Shown here in pieces: positions 17,273-25,670 of a stretch of DNA of 64,000 nt (position 1 is its first letter; each line of letters opens with the position of its first letter). The notes beneath the pieces were generated by a model. It saw only the letters and a list, made by a program, of their open reading frames with translations, did no database searches and was not told where the DNA came from. Made by a program: the position numbers and the translations under genes. Source of the stretch: CBDCUC01 sp965222485 (GTDB taxonomy: Bacteria; Pseudomonadota; Alphaproteobacteria; Rhizobiales; Hyphomicrobiaceae); NCBI GenBank assembly GCA_965222485.1, contig CBDCUC010000039.1, forward strand, positions 620,001-684,000, read 5' to 3'.

Positions 17273-18019
17273 ATGTCTACAGAACTCAAACACGGATATC
17301 CGCTTTTTCTGGCCAGCGTCACTAATGCCGATGAAGCCCGGCTGGCTCTTGCAGGCGGGGCAGATCTTATCGATTGCAAGGCACCGGCCTCCGGAGCACT
17401 TGGCGCACTCCCGACAACAGTGGTCAGGCGTATTGCGCGTGCGGTTAATGGTCGAGTCCCGGTAAGTGCGACTGTTGGCGATTTGCCCTGCGAACCTAAA
17501 CCTGTGTGCCAGGCCGTGGTCGAAATGGCCAAAACCGGTGTTGAATTCATCAAAGTAGGCTTGTTCGAAGGCGGTCGGCCGCATGAAACTATCAATGCGG
17601 TCTCAAAACTGGATATTGGTAGGGCGCATCTGGTTGCCGTCCTGTTCGCCGACCGGCAACCTGATCTGTCATTGATAAGCGACCTGTCGCAGGCCGGTTT
17701 TTGGGGCGTGATGCTCGATACCGCCGGCAAGGGTCAGGGTGCGTTACTCGATGCAATGTCGGCACCGGCCATATTGCAGTTCGTGCGCCATGCAAGCGAA
17801 GAGGGACTTAAAACCGGGCTGGCGGGGTCGTTGAAACTCCACCACGTCGATGAGATACGCGCGCTGGGCCCCGACATTATTGGCTTCCGCGGAGCATTAT
17901 GCGTTAACGCGTTGCGAGAGGGCGTACTCAGCCCTGCCGCGATAGCAGCCGTGCGCAGTGCCCTCTCCCGTCAACGCTACGAAATGCCACCGATGGCCAA
18001 GAGCGCCGTCATACTATAG
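17273..18019 (+). CDS. mfnB: MfnB, (5-formylfuran-3-yl)methyl phosphate synthase
   Basis: A 248-residue TIM-barrel enzyme making the furan precursor of methanofuran (in bacteria methylofuran) from two glyceraldehyde-3-phosphate. Family hallmarks are clear: LFLASVTNADEARLALAGGA, then DLIDCKAP with Lys36 at the position of the Schiff-base lysine, then SGALGALP, and a C-terminal GLAGSLKLHH phosphate-binding segment. The product acts with the Fhc formyltransferase/hydrolase in the H4MPT pathway; the fhc genes are not in this window. The gene starts 5 bases after the importer ATPase. Confidence 0.92.
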   Translation: MSTELKHGYPLFLASVTNADEARLALAGGADLIDCKAPASGALGALPTTVVRRIARAVNGRVPVSATVGDLPCEPKPVCQAVVEMAKTGVEFIKVGLFEGGRPHETINAVSKLDIGRAHLVAVLFADRQPDLSLISDLSQAGFWGVMLDTAGKGQGALLDAMSAPAILQFVRHASEEGLKTGLAGSLKLHHVDEIRALGPDIIGFRGALCVNALREGVLSPAAIAAVRSALSRQRYEMPPMAKSAVIL

Positions 18020-18113
18020 TAGTAGGCAGTGTGCCCCGTAAGCAGCAGTGGCCTCATTGAGGCGATGCGCGCCCGGTCGGGAAACGACCTTAATGCCCTG
18101 GAGGATGGCGAGT

Positions 18114-18521
18114 ATGACGAAAATGACGGTCGTGGCGACGCAACCCACGCCACAGCCACGCGACCTGTCGAAACTAGACAGGATTTTTGTGCGCGATCTC
18201 ATTCTCGACTGTGCCATCGGTGTCTATCCAGAAGAGCAGAACGTCACTCAAAAAGTCGGGTTCAGCATTGAGGCCTGCGTCGATCACACGGTTGCCAGCC
18301 GGCATGACGAGATCGCGGAGGTGCCCTCCTACGACGATCTGGTGAAAGCGGTAAAATCCATCGTTGGCAGCGGACACATCAATCTCGTCGAGACGCTTGC
18401 GGAGCGAATCGCTGAACAGTGCTTGACGGACGAGCGGATCGTCTCCGTGAGAGTGCGCATTGATAAGCTTGAGCGCGGGCCAGCAGCCGTCGGCGTGGAA
18501 ATCGTTCGGCCACGCTCATAA
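18114..18521 (+). CDS. folB: Dihydroneopterin aldolase (FolB family)
   Basis: A 135-residue FolB-type aldolase: KLDRIFVRDLILDCAIGVYP at the start, the VPSYDDLVKAVKSIV block, and NLVETLAERIAEQCL. It converts 7,8-dihydroneopterin to 6-hydroxymethyl-dihydropterin. Location among methanopterin and methylofuran genes suggests it serves H4MPT synthesis, perhaps in addition to folate. The ATG at 18114 has GGAGG nine bases upstream; an in-frame GTG at 18048 is less likely. The next gene starts one base after its stop. Confidence 0.88.
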   Translation: MTKMTVVATQPTPQPRDLSKLDRIFVRDLILDCAIGVYPEEQNVTQKVGFSIEACVDHTVASRHDEIAEVPSYDDLVKAVKSIVGSGHINLVETLAERIAEQCLTDERIVSVRVRIDKLERGPAAVGVEIVRPRS

Positions 18522-18522
18522 A

Positions 18523-19179
18523 ATGCGGGAGCGTCGGGACGTGGAGTTCACCGGCAGAGGCATCCTCACCGATCGACCACCTCAGCTCATCGTCAAAATC
18601 GGCGGAAGTCTTGCAAAATCGGGCGCGTTGGTGCGTATCCTGGAAATCGTCTCGCGTTCTCAAATCGATATCGTCATCGTACCAGGTGGCGGCGTGTTCG
18701 CCGACGCCGTAAGAGCCGATCAGGGGCGCTTAAGCTATTCTGACAAAGCAGCGCACACTATGGCGATGCTTGCCATGCATCAAAGCGCAATAGCGATGTC
18801 GGATTTGGCACCGCGCCTGCAGCCAATCGAAAATCTCGCCGAGATCGAGATCGCGCTCAAGTCGGATCGGATTCCAGTATGGATGCCGCTGAAGGTAGCC
18901 GGCCAAGACCATGACATCCCGCAGGATTGGACAATCACGTCGGACGGCCTAGCGGCGCGTCTTGCACAGTACCTCAATGTCGGCCACGTCGTTTTAGTGA
19001 AACCGGCTGCGCCATCTGCGGTGGTCAGTGCGGCCGACCTGGCATCAGCCGGGGTTGTCGATCAGTGGTTTGCGGAGAATGCTGAGCGTTTGGGGCTGAT
19101 GTTGACGATCGTTTCTGCAGAGGCGCCAGAAGAACTTGAGGCATTGCTGATGCAACCGAAGGTGGTCGCGCGGAGATGA
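18523..19179 (+). CDS. Amino-acid-kinase-family protein, MfnE-like (aminomethylfuran phosphate kinase)
   Basis: A 218-residue kinase of the amino acid kinase superfamily, with LIVKIGGSLAKSG near residue 22, IVIVPGGGVFADAVR, and a later ITSDGLAARLA loop. In methanogens MfnE of this superfamily phosphorylates the aminomethylfuran phosphate to a diphosphate before coupling. Company with mfnB and an MfnF-like gene supports the same step here. The start is between ATG 18523 (one base after folB) and GTG 18541; no strong ribosome site decides. The stretch 19180-19317 after it holds no gene. Confidence 0.82.
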   Translation: MRERRDVEFTGRGILTDRPPQLIVKIGGSLAKSGALVRILEIVSRSQIDIVIVPGGGVFADAVRADQGRLSYSDKAAHTMAMLAMHQSAIAMSDLAPRLQPIENLAEIEIALKSDRIPVWMPLKVAGQDHDIPQDWTITSDGLAARLAQYLNVGHVVLVKPAAPSAVVSAADLASAGVVDQWFAENAERLGLMLTIVSAEAPEELEALLMQPKVVARR

Positions 19180-19317
19180 GCCAAATCGCAATGCAAAGGT
19201 CCAGGGATCGCCGCCGCGTCGGCAACGACGTTGGCGAGGAGCAGAATATTTGGGCTGACGTAAAAGTGCCGGCTTGCAAGGTCGACGCCTGCCAGCCGCC
19301 ATGCTACGGCGCATGAC

Positions 19318-19878
19318 ATGACAAAGATCGATGTACCAACCCCACGTTTCGGCTGGGCACTTACAGGTTCGGGGCACTTCTTCAAGGAGTCCTTGAGCCT
19401 GATGCGTGAATTGCCAAACCTTGATGTGTTCGTTTCAAAGGCGGCGGCGGAAGTTATCCGTATGTACAAGCAGGAGATGGAGCTACCGGAAGGCACACGC
19501 GTATTCAAGGACACGACGGCGAGTGCAGCACCCGTCGGCAATTTCTATTACGGCGTCTATCACACGTTGATTGTCGCCCCGGCTACATCGAACACGGTTG
19601 CAAAGTGTGTTTATGGAATTTCCGACAACTTGGCGACGAACGTGTTTGCTCAAGCTGGAAAGTGCCGCGTACCGACCATTGTCTTCGCATGTGACACCGC
19701 GCCTGAGCTGGACACGGAAGCGCCCAAAGGCATGGTGAAGGTTTATCCGAGAAGGATCGATCTGGAGAATACTGAGCGGCTGAAAAGTTTTGAAGAAACA
19801 ACCGTCGCTGAAAGTGTAAGCGAGCTTGAGGCTGCAGTTCGGGCACGTTTGGAATGGCTGAAAACCTCATCTTCCTGA
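19318..19878 (+). CDS. Archaeal-type flavoprotein, AfpA/DmrB-like
   Basis: A 186-residue flavodoxin-like/flavoprotein-family protein. It begins with FGWALTGSGHFFKES and carries SKAAAEVIRMYKQE, HTLIVAPATSNTVAKCVYGISD and CRVPTIVFACDTAP, the FMN-binding pattern of the archaeal flavoprotein AfpA and of dihydromethanopterin reductase DmrB. The likely role is the last reduction of dihydromethanopterin to H4MPT or electron supply for it; direct evidence is lacking. Its 3' end overlaps the DHPS-like gene by 25 bases, indicating coupling. Confidence 0.85.
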   Translation: MTKIDVPTPRFGWALTGSGHFFKESLSLMRELPNLDVFVSKAAAEVIRMYKQEMELPEGTRVFKDTTASAAPVGNFYYGVYHTLIVAPATSNTVAKCVYGISDNLATNVFAQAGKCRVPTIVFACDTAPELDTEAPKGMVKVYPRRIDLENTERLKSFEETTVAESVSELEAAVRARLEWLKTSSS

Positions 19879-21257
19879 CAGGCCGGTTGGCTGAGCCTCG
19901 TTTGCACCGGACAGTCTCGGAGCTGGGCCTGGAGGAAGGAACCTGGCGGGTCATCAACCTTGGAATCAAGGTTGCCGCATTGATGACCGAGGCCATTGTC
20001 AAAAACCGGCTTGAATTACCGCAGGGTACGAACCGCGTGATCGTGCCGGGACGAGCGCGCATGGACCTTGACGCGCTGGGTCAGACATTCGGCGTACCTT
20101 TCGCACGCGGTCCCGATGAACTCATGGATCTGCCGCAGTACTTTGGCAAGGACGGAATGCCCCCCGATCTTTCCAAGTACGATACGCGAATTTTCGCCGA
20201 AATCATCGACGCGCCGACGCTTTCTGTTGACGCACTCGTTGAGCGCGGCGCGGGTTTGGTCGCGGCCGGTGCCGATATTGTCGATGTCGGTTGCCAGCCG
20301 GATGTTCCGTTTCCCCATCTTGAAGATGCGGTTCGCGCGTTGAAATCACACGAGCTAAAGGTATCTGTCGATTCAGGTGATGTGTCAGAGCTGCGTCGTG
20401 GCGCTGCTGCCGGCGCGGATTTCGTACTCAGTTTGGATGAAACAAGTCTGGACGTCATCGACGGCACATCATGTACGCCGGTCTTGGTACCCAAGCCACA
20501 CGGCGATTTGGATTCACTGCTGCGTGCGGTAGATGCTGCAAAGGCGAAAGGCATCGCCTTTATTGCCGATCCGATCCTCGATCCCATTCACTTCGGTTTT
20601 GCAGACTCCTTGGAACGATACGTACAATTGCGCCGCGCAAGACCTGACGTTGAGATAATGATGGGAACGGGAAATCTGACTGAACTCACGGAAGCTGACA
20701 GCCAGGGCGTGACAGCAGTTATGATGGGCATATGTTCCGAACTGACCATCAGAAACGTTCTGATTGTGCAGGACTCGCCGCACACATGCCGTACCGTGCA
20801 AGAACACGATGCGGCCCGGCGCCTGATGTACCGGGCGCGCGAGGACGAAAGCCTGCCAAAGGGGTTGGGTGGCGACCTCCTCTCATTGCATGAGTTGCGC
20901 CCGTACGCCTACGACGCAGATGAAATACAAAAGAATGCCGCCGCTGTGCGTGATGCAAACTTCCGCATCGAGACCAGCGAGGAGGGAATACACATCTACA
21001 ATCGCGACGGGCACCATGTGGCGGCCGACCCGTTTGATCTATTCGACAAGCTGTCGGTTGAGGACGATGGTGCGCACGCCTTTTACTTGGGTTACGAACT
21101 TGCGAAGGCAGAAATCGCGCGCGCACTGGGCAAACGTTATGCGCAGGACAATCCCCTGCGCTGGGGCGTCGCTGCCGATGATAAGCCGGAAGATTTGACG
21201 CGGCACGCTCCGGAAGGTGCAACGTTGAAGGCGAAATCAAAGAGCAAGAAGTCATGA
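19854..21257 (+). CDS. Dihydropteroate synthase-like protein of methanopterin synthesis
   Basis: A 467-residue protein. Residues about 120-320 form a DHPS-like TIM barrel: LVAAGADIVDVGCQPDVPFP, the LKVSVDSGD and FIADPILDPIHFGF strands, and IMMGTGNLTELTEADS. The N-terminal and C-terminal parts are extra domains seen in this family (DUF6513-type), and the C-terminus ends in a lysine-rich KAKSKSKK tail. In archaea and methylotrophs such proteins are thought to join the pterin to the ribofuranosylaminobenzene phosphate made by MptG, in place of folate DHPS. The reaction is inferred from family and context. Confidence 0.86.
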   Translation: MAENLIFLTGRLAEPRLHRTVSELGLEEGTWRVINLGIKVAALMTEAIVKNRLELPQGTNRVIVPGRARMDLDALGQTFGVPFARGPDELMDLPQYFGKDGMPPDLSKYDTRIFAEIIDAPTLSVDALVERGAGLVAAGADIVDVGCQPDVPFPHLEDAVRALKSHELKVSVDSGDVSELRRGAAAGADFVLSLDETSLDVIDGTSCTPVLVPKPHGDLDSLLRAVDAAKAKGIAFIADPILDPIHFGFADSLERYVQLRRARPDVEIMMGTGNLTELTEADSQGVTAVMMGICSELTIRNVLIVQDSPHTCRTVQEHDAARRLMYRAREDESLPKGLGGDLLSLHELRPYAYDADEIQKNAAAVRDANFRIETSEEGIHIYNRDGHHVAADPFDLFDKLSVEDDGAHAFYLGYELAKAEIARALGKRYAQDNPLRWGVAADDKPEDLTRHAPEGATLKAKSKSKKS

Positions 21258-21347
21258 GTACTGCTTCGCGCAAATTGCGTTGTCGCCAAATCAGTGTTTG
21301 ACGTCCGAGGGACGCCCGCAGTCAAACTTAGTCTTGAAGGACGCAGA

Positions 21348-21917
21348 ATGCCTAAGATCGTTGAAACGATCATCACGACGACAAGTAGTGAAGGAGAGAT
21401 CCATATCGCCCCCCTAGGACTGATCGCTGAGGGTGCAGGCTGGGTGATTGCGCCATTTAAGCCGTCGCGAACCCTCGACAATCTGCGCGCCAACCCATTT
21501 GCGGTCGCCAGTCACATTGACGATGTCAGGGTCTTTGCAGGATGCATAACGGGGCGGCGCGATTGGCCAACAGTACCTGCAAAATCCTTTGAAGGCGCGG
21601 CATTGAAAGACGCGGTGGCGCATTGGGAATTGCAGGTAGAAAGTGTGACGGACGATGAGGTCCGTCCCCGGTTTCTGACCCGTACCGTTCACACGCAGAC
21701 CCACAAGCCCTGGGGCGGCTATAATCGTGCTCAAGCCGCGGTGATCGAATGCGCCGTCCTTGTGTCGCGGCTCAACATGCTGCCGCCGGAGAAGATCGAC
21801 GCAGAGCTCGAATACCTGAAAATTGCGATCTCTAAAACGGCCGGTCCGATTGAAAATGAAGCCTGGGGCTGGCTTATGGAGAAAATAGACGCTTGGCGCG
21901 CCGCCAATAAAGTGTAG
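21348..21917 (+). CDS. DUF447 family flavin-reductase-like protein
   Basis: A 189-residue DUF447 protein with a split-barrel, flavin-reductase-like fold: PKIVETIITTTSSEGEIHIA, then PLGLIAEGAGWVIAPFKPS, NPFAVASHIDDV, and KPWGGYNRAQAAVIECAVL. DUF447 genes recur in H4MPT clusters of methylotrophs and in methanogens, so a role in methanopterin or methylofuran synthesis is likely, but I know of no assigned reaction. ATG 21348 is preceded by GAAGGA; an in-frame GTG at 21294 is unlikely. It is the last gene of the plus-strand operon. Confidence 0.85.
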   Translation: MPKIVETIITTTSSEGEIHIAPLGLIAEGAGWVIAPFKPSRTLDNLRANPFAVASHIDDVRVFAGCITGRRDWPTVPAKSFEGAALKDAVAHWELQVESVTDDEVRPRFLTRTVHTQTHKPWGGYNRAQAAVIECAVLVSRLNMLPPEKIDAELEYLKIAISKTAGPIENEAWGWLMEKIDAWRAANKV

Positions 21918-21928
21918 GCAAGCGCACA

Positions 21929-23002
21929 TCAGAGTGATGACGCAGGCCTATCAAACGGTTCAAAAGCTGAAAGCCCAAGTTCATCGGCAAGGAGCAGGCC
22001 TACGCTGACGGCGGGTGCACACGCGGAGGCCATGAAACGGCAGGCATCATTGGCTCGCACAAGGCTTCCGAACGTTTCGGTTTGCCGGCCAAGTCTTGCG
22101 CCAATTTTTTTGACGATGCCCGAGCCAATGCCGGCGCATACGATAGGCGCTTGTGCAAGTTCTCTGTGGCGTTGAATAACGCGCTCGTATCCCTCAACGA
22201 TCGAGTGGTCCTGCTGATCCGCAATGGAGCGTGCTGACTCGGCCCATGTCCCACGGTCGGCTTCACCGGCGTCACGACCGAACATCCGGGCAAGCCGTGT
22301 GACGCTCTCTGTCACACTCTTTCCGCGCCCATCGGCCGTTGCGTGCAAATCGACACCATCGGGAAGTTCGCCGAGGATGCGGCGGACGTCTGCCATGGTC
22401 GCATAATACTCACGCACGAGCGCAGTTTCGCGGTCCTGGAATGTTGCGCGGTTGGTGACCGCCATGACTGCCGTTCGGGTCAGTCCGGTGTAAACCAATT
22501 CACCACTATCGAGGCGATCGGCATCGGTGAGGCCGCTCGGACAGGGCCGGCCATCCACGATCGGAATAATGTCGCAAGTTGTCGATCCAAAATCGATCAG
22601 TACGGCTGCATTCAAATGTCTGGCGACAACATCGGCACTGGCAACGAAATTCATCGAAGCCACGTCTGCAGGACGCGCAATAGCGTCTTCGCCGCTGGCA
22701 AAGCCGGCTCGACCCAGCCAAAACGAAAGCGGGTAATCTAAGGTCTGCTGAAGCGTTGCGACGAGCTGGTGTACGCCTTCGGCGCGAGTCTCAAACAGAT
22801 CGGAAAGCTCACCTGTCATCGTCACCGCGATTGCCTCGCACTCACAAACAAGCGCATTCGCCTGCGACAACGCAGCCGTGAGTTTGTCCGCGCCCTGCCA
22901 GAGCGGGCACAGGATCTGCTCGGCAATTACCGGCCGCCCGTCCGCAATAACCGACACCTTGAGATGTGCTCCGCCGACGTCCAATCCGGCAACTTTTCTC
23001 AT
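21929..23002 (-). CDS. H4MPT-linked C1 pathway protein, hydantoinase/oxoprolinase-like (MfnF-like)
   Basis: A 357-residue ASKHA-fold protein with the phosphate-1 loop AGLDVGGAHLKVSV at the N-terminus, VLIDFGSTTCDIIPI as the second phosphate loop, and an APIVCAGIGSGIVKKI adenosine motif. Bacterial members occur only with H4MPT C1 genes. The archaeal relative MfnF joins the furan diphosphate to the tyramine-glutamate part of methanofuran, which fits with mfnB and the MfnE-like kinase nearby. ATG 23002 has AGGAGA ahead; an earlier start at 23047 is less likely. It converges with the DUF447 gene and is divergent from the HisA-like gene. Confidence 0.86.
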   Translation of the reverse strand: MRKVAGLDVGGAHLKVSVIADGRPVIAEQILCPLWQGADKLTAALSQANALVCECEAIAVTMTGELSDLFETRAEGVHQLVATLQQTLDYPLSFWLGRAGFASGEDAIARPADVASMNFVASADVVARHLNAAVLIDFGSTTCDIIPIVDGRPCPSGLTDADRLDSGELVYTGLTRTAVMAVTNRATFQDRETALVREYYATMADVRRILGELPDGVDLHATADGRGKSVTESVTRLARMFGRDAGEADRGTWAESARSIADQQDHSIVEGYERVIQRHRELAQAPIVCAGIGSGIVKKIGARLGRQTETFGSLVRANDACRFMASACAPAVSVGLLLADELGLSAFEPFDRPASSL

Positions 23003-23140
23003 GCTTTCTCCTGCACACAACACGGGCCAGAGGCTATAGATACGCATCCTTGACGCCTGGGCGCGTGGCCCTGGCAGAGTAGAGCGTTTAAGGGCTAGCC
23101 GAATTCGTTATGGCGTTCGGACTTTGGGGAGGCAAGACCC

Positions 23141-23851
23141 GTGCACGTGGTGCCCGTTATCGACCTAAAGGATGGCGTCGCCGTACACGCCGTGGCTGGC
23201 CGCCGTGACAACTATAAGCCCCTTCTGACGCCGCTGGCAGACGGTTCTGATCCTATCGCCATAGCGCAGGGGCTAAGCGCGCTGTGGCCTTTTAAGACGC
23301 TTTACATTGCCGATCTGGACGCCATTGAGGGACGGCGGCGAAATCTGGAGAGTGTTCTTGCCATCACGCGGGCACTGGACGGCGTCGAAATCTGGTTGGA
23401 CGACGGTTCGGTGACGCCGGAAGTGGCTGAACCCCTACTGGCCGAACCGACCATTTGTGTTGTCTGCGGCAGCGAAAGCATGACTTGCGTGTCGCAACTA
23501 CAATCCATGGTCGAGCAACTTGGCAGCCGTGTAATCCTGTCGTTGGATCACAAGCAACAAGGCTATGCTGGACCTGAAGACCTTTTGAAACGGGCAGAGG
23601 GTTGGCCAGAGCGGGTGATCGCGATGAGCCTTACAGCCGTCGGCTGCGCGGATGGCCCTGATCTGGAATGGTTGCGCACAACCTGCAGAACAGCCAAGTC
23701 GAACTCGCAGGTGTTTGCTGCTGGTGGAATGCGCGATATCGCCGACTTTCATTCCGCACGGGCCGCTGGCGCCAGCGGTGCATTGATTGCCAGCGCGCTG
23801 CATACGCAAAAACTAAAGGCCGGCGACCTAAACGAGATCGCCGGCCTTTAA
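23141..23851 (+). CDS. HisA/HisF-related protein of the H4MPT cluster
   Basis: A 236-residue (beta/alpha)8 barrel related to HisA: VVPVIDLKDGVAVHAVAGRR at the start, LYIADLDAIEGRR, and a C-terminal phosphate-binding VFAAGGMRDIADFHSARAAG ending in GALIASALH. It is not the histidine enzyme by context, since no his genes are nearby, and such paralogues recur with methanopterin/methanofuran genes. The reaction is unassigned. The GTG start at 23141 is supported by GGGGAGG eight bases upstream. A perfect hairpin overlaps its last codons and stop (23815-23849). Confidence 0.83.
   Translation: MHVVPVIDLKDGVAVHAVAGRRDNYKPLLTPLADGSDPIAIAQGLSALWPFKTLYIADLDAIEGRRRNLESVLAITRALDGVEIWLDDGSVTPEVAEPLLAEPTICVVCGSESMTCVSQLQSMVEQLGSRVILSLDHKQQGYAGPEDLLKRAEGWPERVIAMSLTAVGCADGPDLEWLRTTCRTAKSNSQVFAAGGMRDIADFHSARAAGASGALIASALHTQKLKAGDLNEIAGL
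23815..23849. terminator. Terminator overlapping the HisA-like stop codon
   Basis: Perfect 12-bp inverted repeat (23815-23826 with 23838-23849, 11-nt loop) whose arms start with AAA and end with TTT. It encodes the last residues of the HisA-like protein and reaches the first base of its stop. It could act in both directions between this gene and convergent fae. Confidence 0.7.
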
Positions 23852-24003
23852 AGGCTATTTGTGGGACCGGCACTTATCGAGTGGCTTATCCTGCCCACCC
23901 TGCCGGTCTAGCCGCCCCAGCGGCCAGAAAGCAGTTTGCCCAATCGCTGTAGCAGACCCCCCTTCATAGGAGGTGCGTCACCCTGCTCAGGACGGTTTCC
24001 GCT

Positions 24004-24519
24004 TCAAGACTTGGCAGCGGCGAACGGATGTGCTGCCGTATCACGCTGTGCCGTTGCTTCGGCAGCCGTCGGCTTGCCTGCAATGGCGCGCGCGATAGCT
24101 TCCTTGGTAGCGCGATAGTTGTAGTCCTGGATCTTTGCGTCGTCTGCAGCTTCCCAGTGAATGAAGACGCCAACGCAGATGTACACGTCATCGGCTTCGT
24201 CGGCTGGGATTACGCCTTCAGCAACTGAATCCTGTACGGCTTTTGCAACGCCGTACTGGGCAGGACCAAACATCTGAACGGCCTGACGGGCGTCTTTGAT
24301 GGTCACCTTGTTGAACATGCAGGTGTTAGGCTTACAAGGCAGGTTTGGCGCGATCACTGCGAGCAGTGCCGTAAAGCCATCCTTGTTGTTCGTGAGGCTG
24401 TTGCAGAACGCGGATTCGGCAGCTGAATTGCGCGGGCCGATGATGAGATCGATGTGGGCAACCTCGTTACCGTCACCAACCAGCGACTCGCCAACCATAA
24501 CCTTATTGATTTTGGCCAT
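24004..24519 (-). CDS. fae: Formaldehyde-activating enzyme Fae
   Basis: A 171-residue cytoplasmic enzyme that condenses formaldehyde with tetrahydromethanopterin to methylene-H4MPT. The sequence is typical throughout: MVGESLVGDGNEVAHIDLII with the conserved His near the N-terminus, then PRNSAAESAFCNSLT, CKPNTCMFNKVTIKDARQ, and a C-terminal HWEAADDAKIQDYNY. The start at 24519 has GGAGGAATTCCTGCT ahead; an upstream in-frame start at 24582 is unlikely. It is followed by about 150 bases before the HisA-like gene and separated by 200 bases from orf5. Confidence 0.97.
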   Translation of the reverse strand: MAKINKVMVGESLVGDGNEVAHIDLIIGPRNSAAESAFCNSLTNNKDGFTALLAVIAPNLPCKPNTCMFNKVTIKDARQAVQMFGPAQYGVAKAVQDSVAEGVIPADEADDVYICVGVFIHWEAADDAKIQDYNYRATKEAIARAIAGKPTAAEATAQRDTAAHPFAAAKS

Positions 24520-24719
24520 AGCAGGAATTCCTCCCAATACTTGATTTTTAGGATCCATTGATGATCCGTCGAACCGGATCAACTTCTCGTCTGGGTCGGG
24601 CCGAGCTATCCCAGTTTACAGCGTAAGGCAGCGCGAGCCACCGAACCGGTTGTCCAGATAGATTTGGCACCTTGAGCACCGGGGCTAAATAACGACAGTC
24701 AGAGCAATTGCACAAGGGG

Positions 24720-25670
24720 TTATCGGCGAACTTTATGCGCCCAATTCTCAATAAGAGCACTGGCAAACAGGGTTGCTACGACGTAATCGGCCGTCGTCCC
24801 CGGATTGAGGCCTTTTCCTTTGAGTTCTGCGTCGAAATCGGTAAGTGCTTGAAAACCGTGGACACCGACGCACGGGTCGTAGTGTGTCCGCAATTCTTCG
24901 GCCTGTTCTTGCACCTGAATGGCCGTTTTTGCCCCAAATTTGCGCACAATGTGGCTGTCGGGAAATTTGGCCATGAAGCGCATGTGCAACGATGTCACAG
25001 CCAGCAAGGCATCGTTGGAACCGCCACGGGCCGTAAATAACTGCGGTAGGCCAAATTCAAAAATATCCTCAAAGTCGGTGACGTAGCTTCGCGCGATGCG
25101 ATCCCGCTCTGCAGCAAATTGCATTGCAGCGCGTAATGTCACTGTCGGTGCATCCGCAACGTCCTGCCGGTCTGCTGAACCGAGCCCGCCGGGCGAGGCC
25201 TGGGCAATAGCCTCGAATGCATCGCAGGCATCCTCGACGTCCAATTCAGCCAAAACATCGGACAGTGCCCCGCGCAGCTGCCGTGCAGCATCGGGTGACG
25301 CCGTTGGCGAATTGTGCGCTGGCCCAACGTCACTCTGATCAAAATCAGCCTGGTCCCGTTGCGCCAGGTTTTCGAATGCAACCGCGAGTGGCGCACACAA
25401 AAGAATAATACCCAAGTTAGCGTTGCAACCAGCGGCGGCAACGCTCGCAAATGTGGCGCGCTTTATCCTCTGTCCAGTACGAATGCCAGCCGCCCCAATG
25501 TGCGGTGCAGCAGCTATGGCAGCACGTTTAAAATGTTCCACCTCCATGCCGTGACCGGCGCCGTACTGGTGGACGTTTCCGGGCTTCAGTGCTTGCAGTT
25601 CGGCCTCGCATGCGTCCTGAAAAGTCTGGGTAACCAGACCAGCCGAACCGGACAGGGGGTTCTCCGTCAC
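24720..25670 (-). CDS. Orf5-like protein, triphosphoribosyl-dephospho-CoA synthase family
   Basis: A 316-residue all-alpha protein of the CitG family. It shows FQDACEAELQALKPGNVHQY, the GAAGIRTGQRIKRATFASVA block, and CNANLGIILLCAPLAVAFE. It matches Orf5 of the Methylobacterium H4MPT cluster by type and position, between orf7 and fae. Its role is probably in methanopterin assembly, possibly attaching a ribosyl phosphate unit; the reaction is not proven. The GTG at 25670 overlaps the orf7 stop (GTGA), which is why it was chosen over the ATG at 25700. Confidence 0.87.
   Translation of the reverse strand: MTENPLSGSAGLVTQTFQDACEAELQALKPGNVHQYGAGHGMEVEHFKRAAIAAAPHIGAAGIRTGQRIKRATFASVAAAGCNANLGIILLCAPLAVAFENLAQRDQADFDQSDVGPAHNSPTASPDAARQLRGALSDVLAELDVEDACDAFEAIAQASPGGLGSADRQDVADAPTVTLRAAMQFAAERDRIARSYVTDFEDIFEFGLPQLFTARGGSNDALLAVTSLHMRFMAKFPDSHIVRKFGAKTAIQVQEQAEELRTHYDPCVGVHGFQALTDFDAELKGKGLNPGTTADYVVATLFASALIENWAHKVRR

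Noticed and set aside
23141..23851. Histidine biosynthesis gene hisA
   Set aside because: No other his genes nearby and the gene is embedded in the methanopterin/methylofuran block, where HisA-like paralogues are usual.
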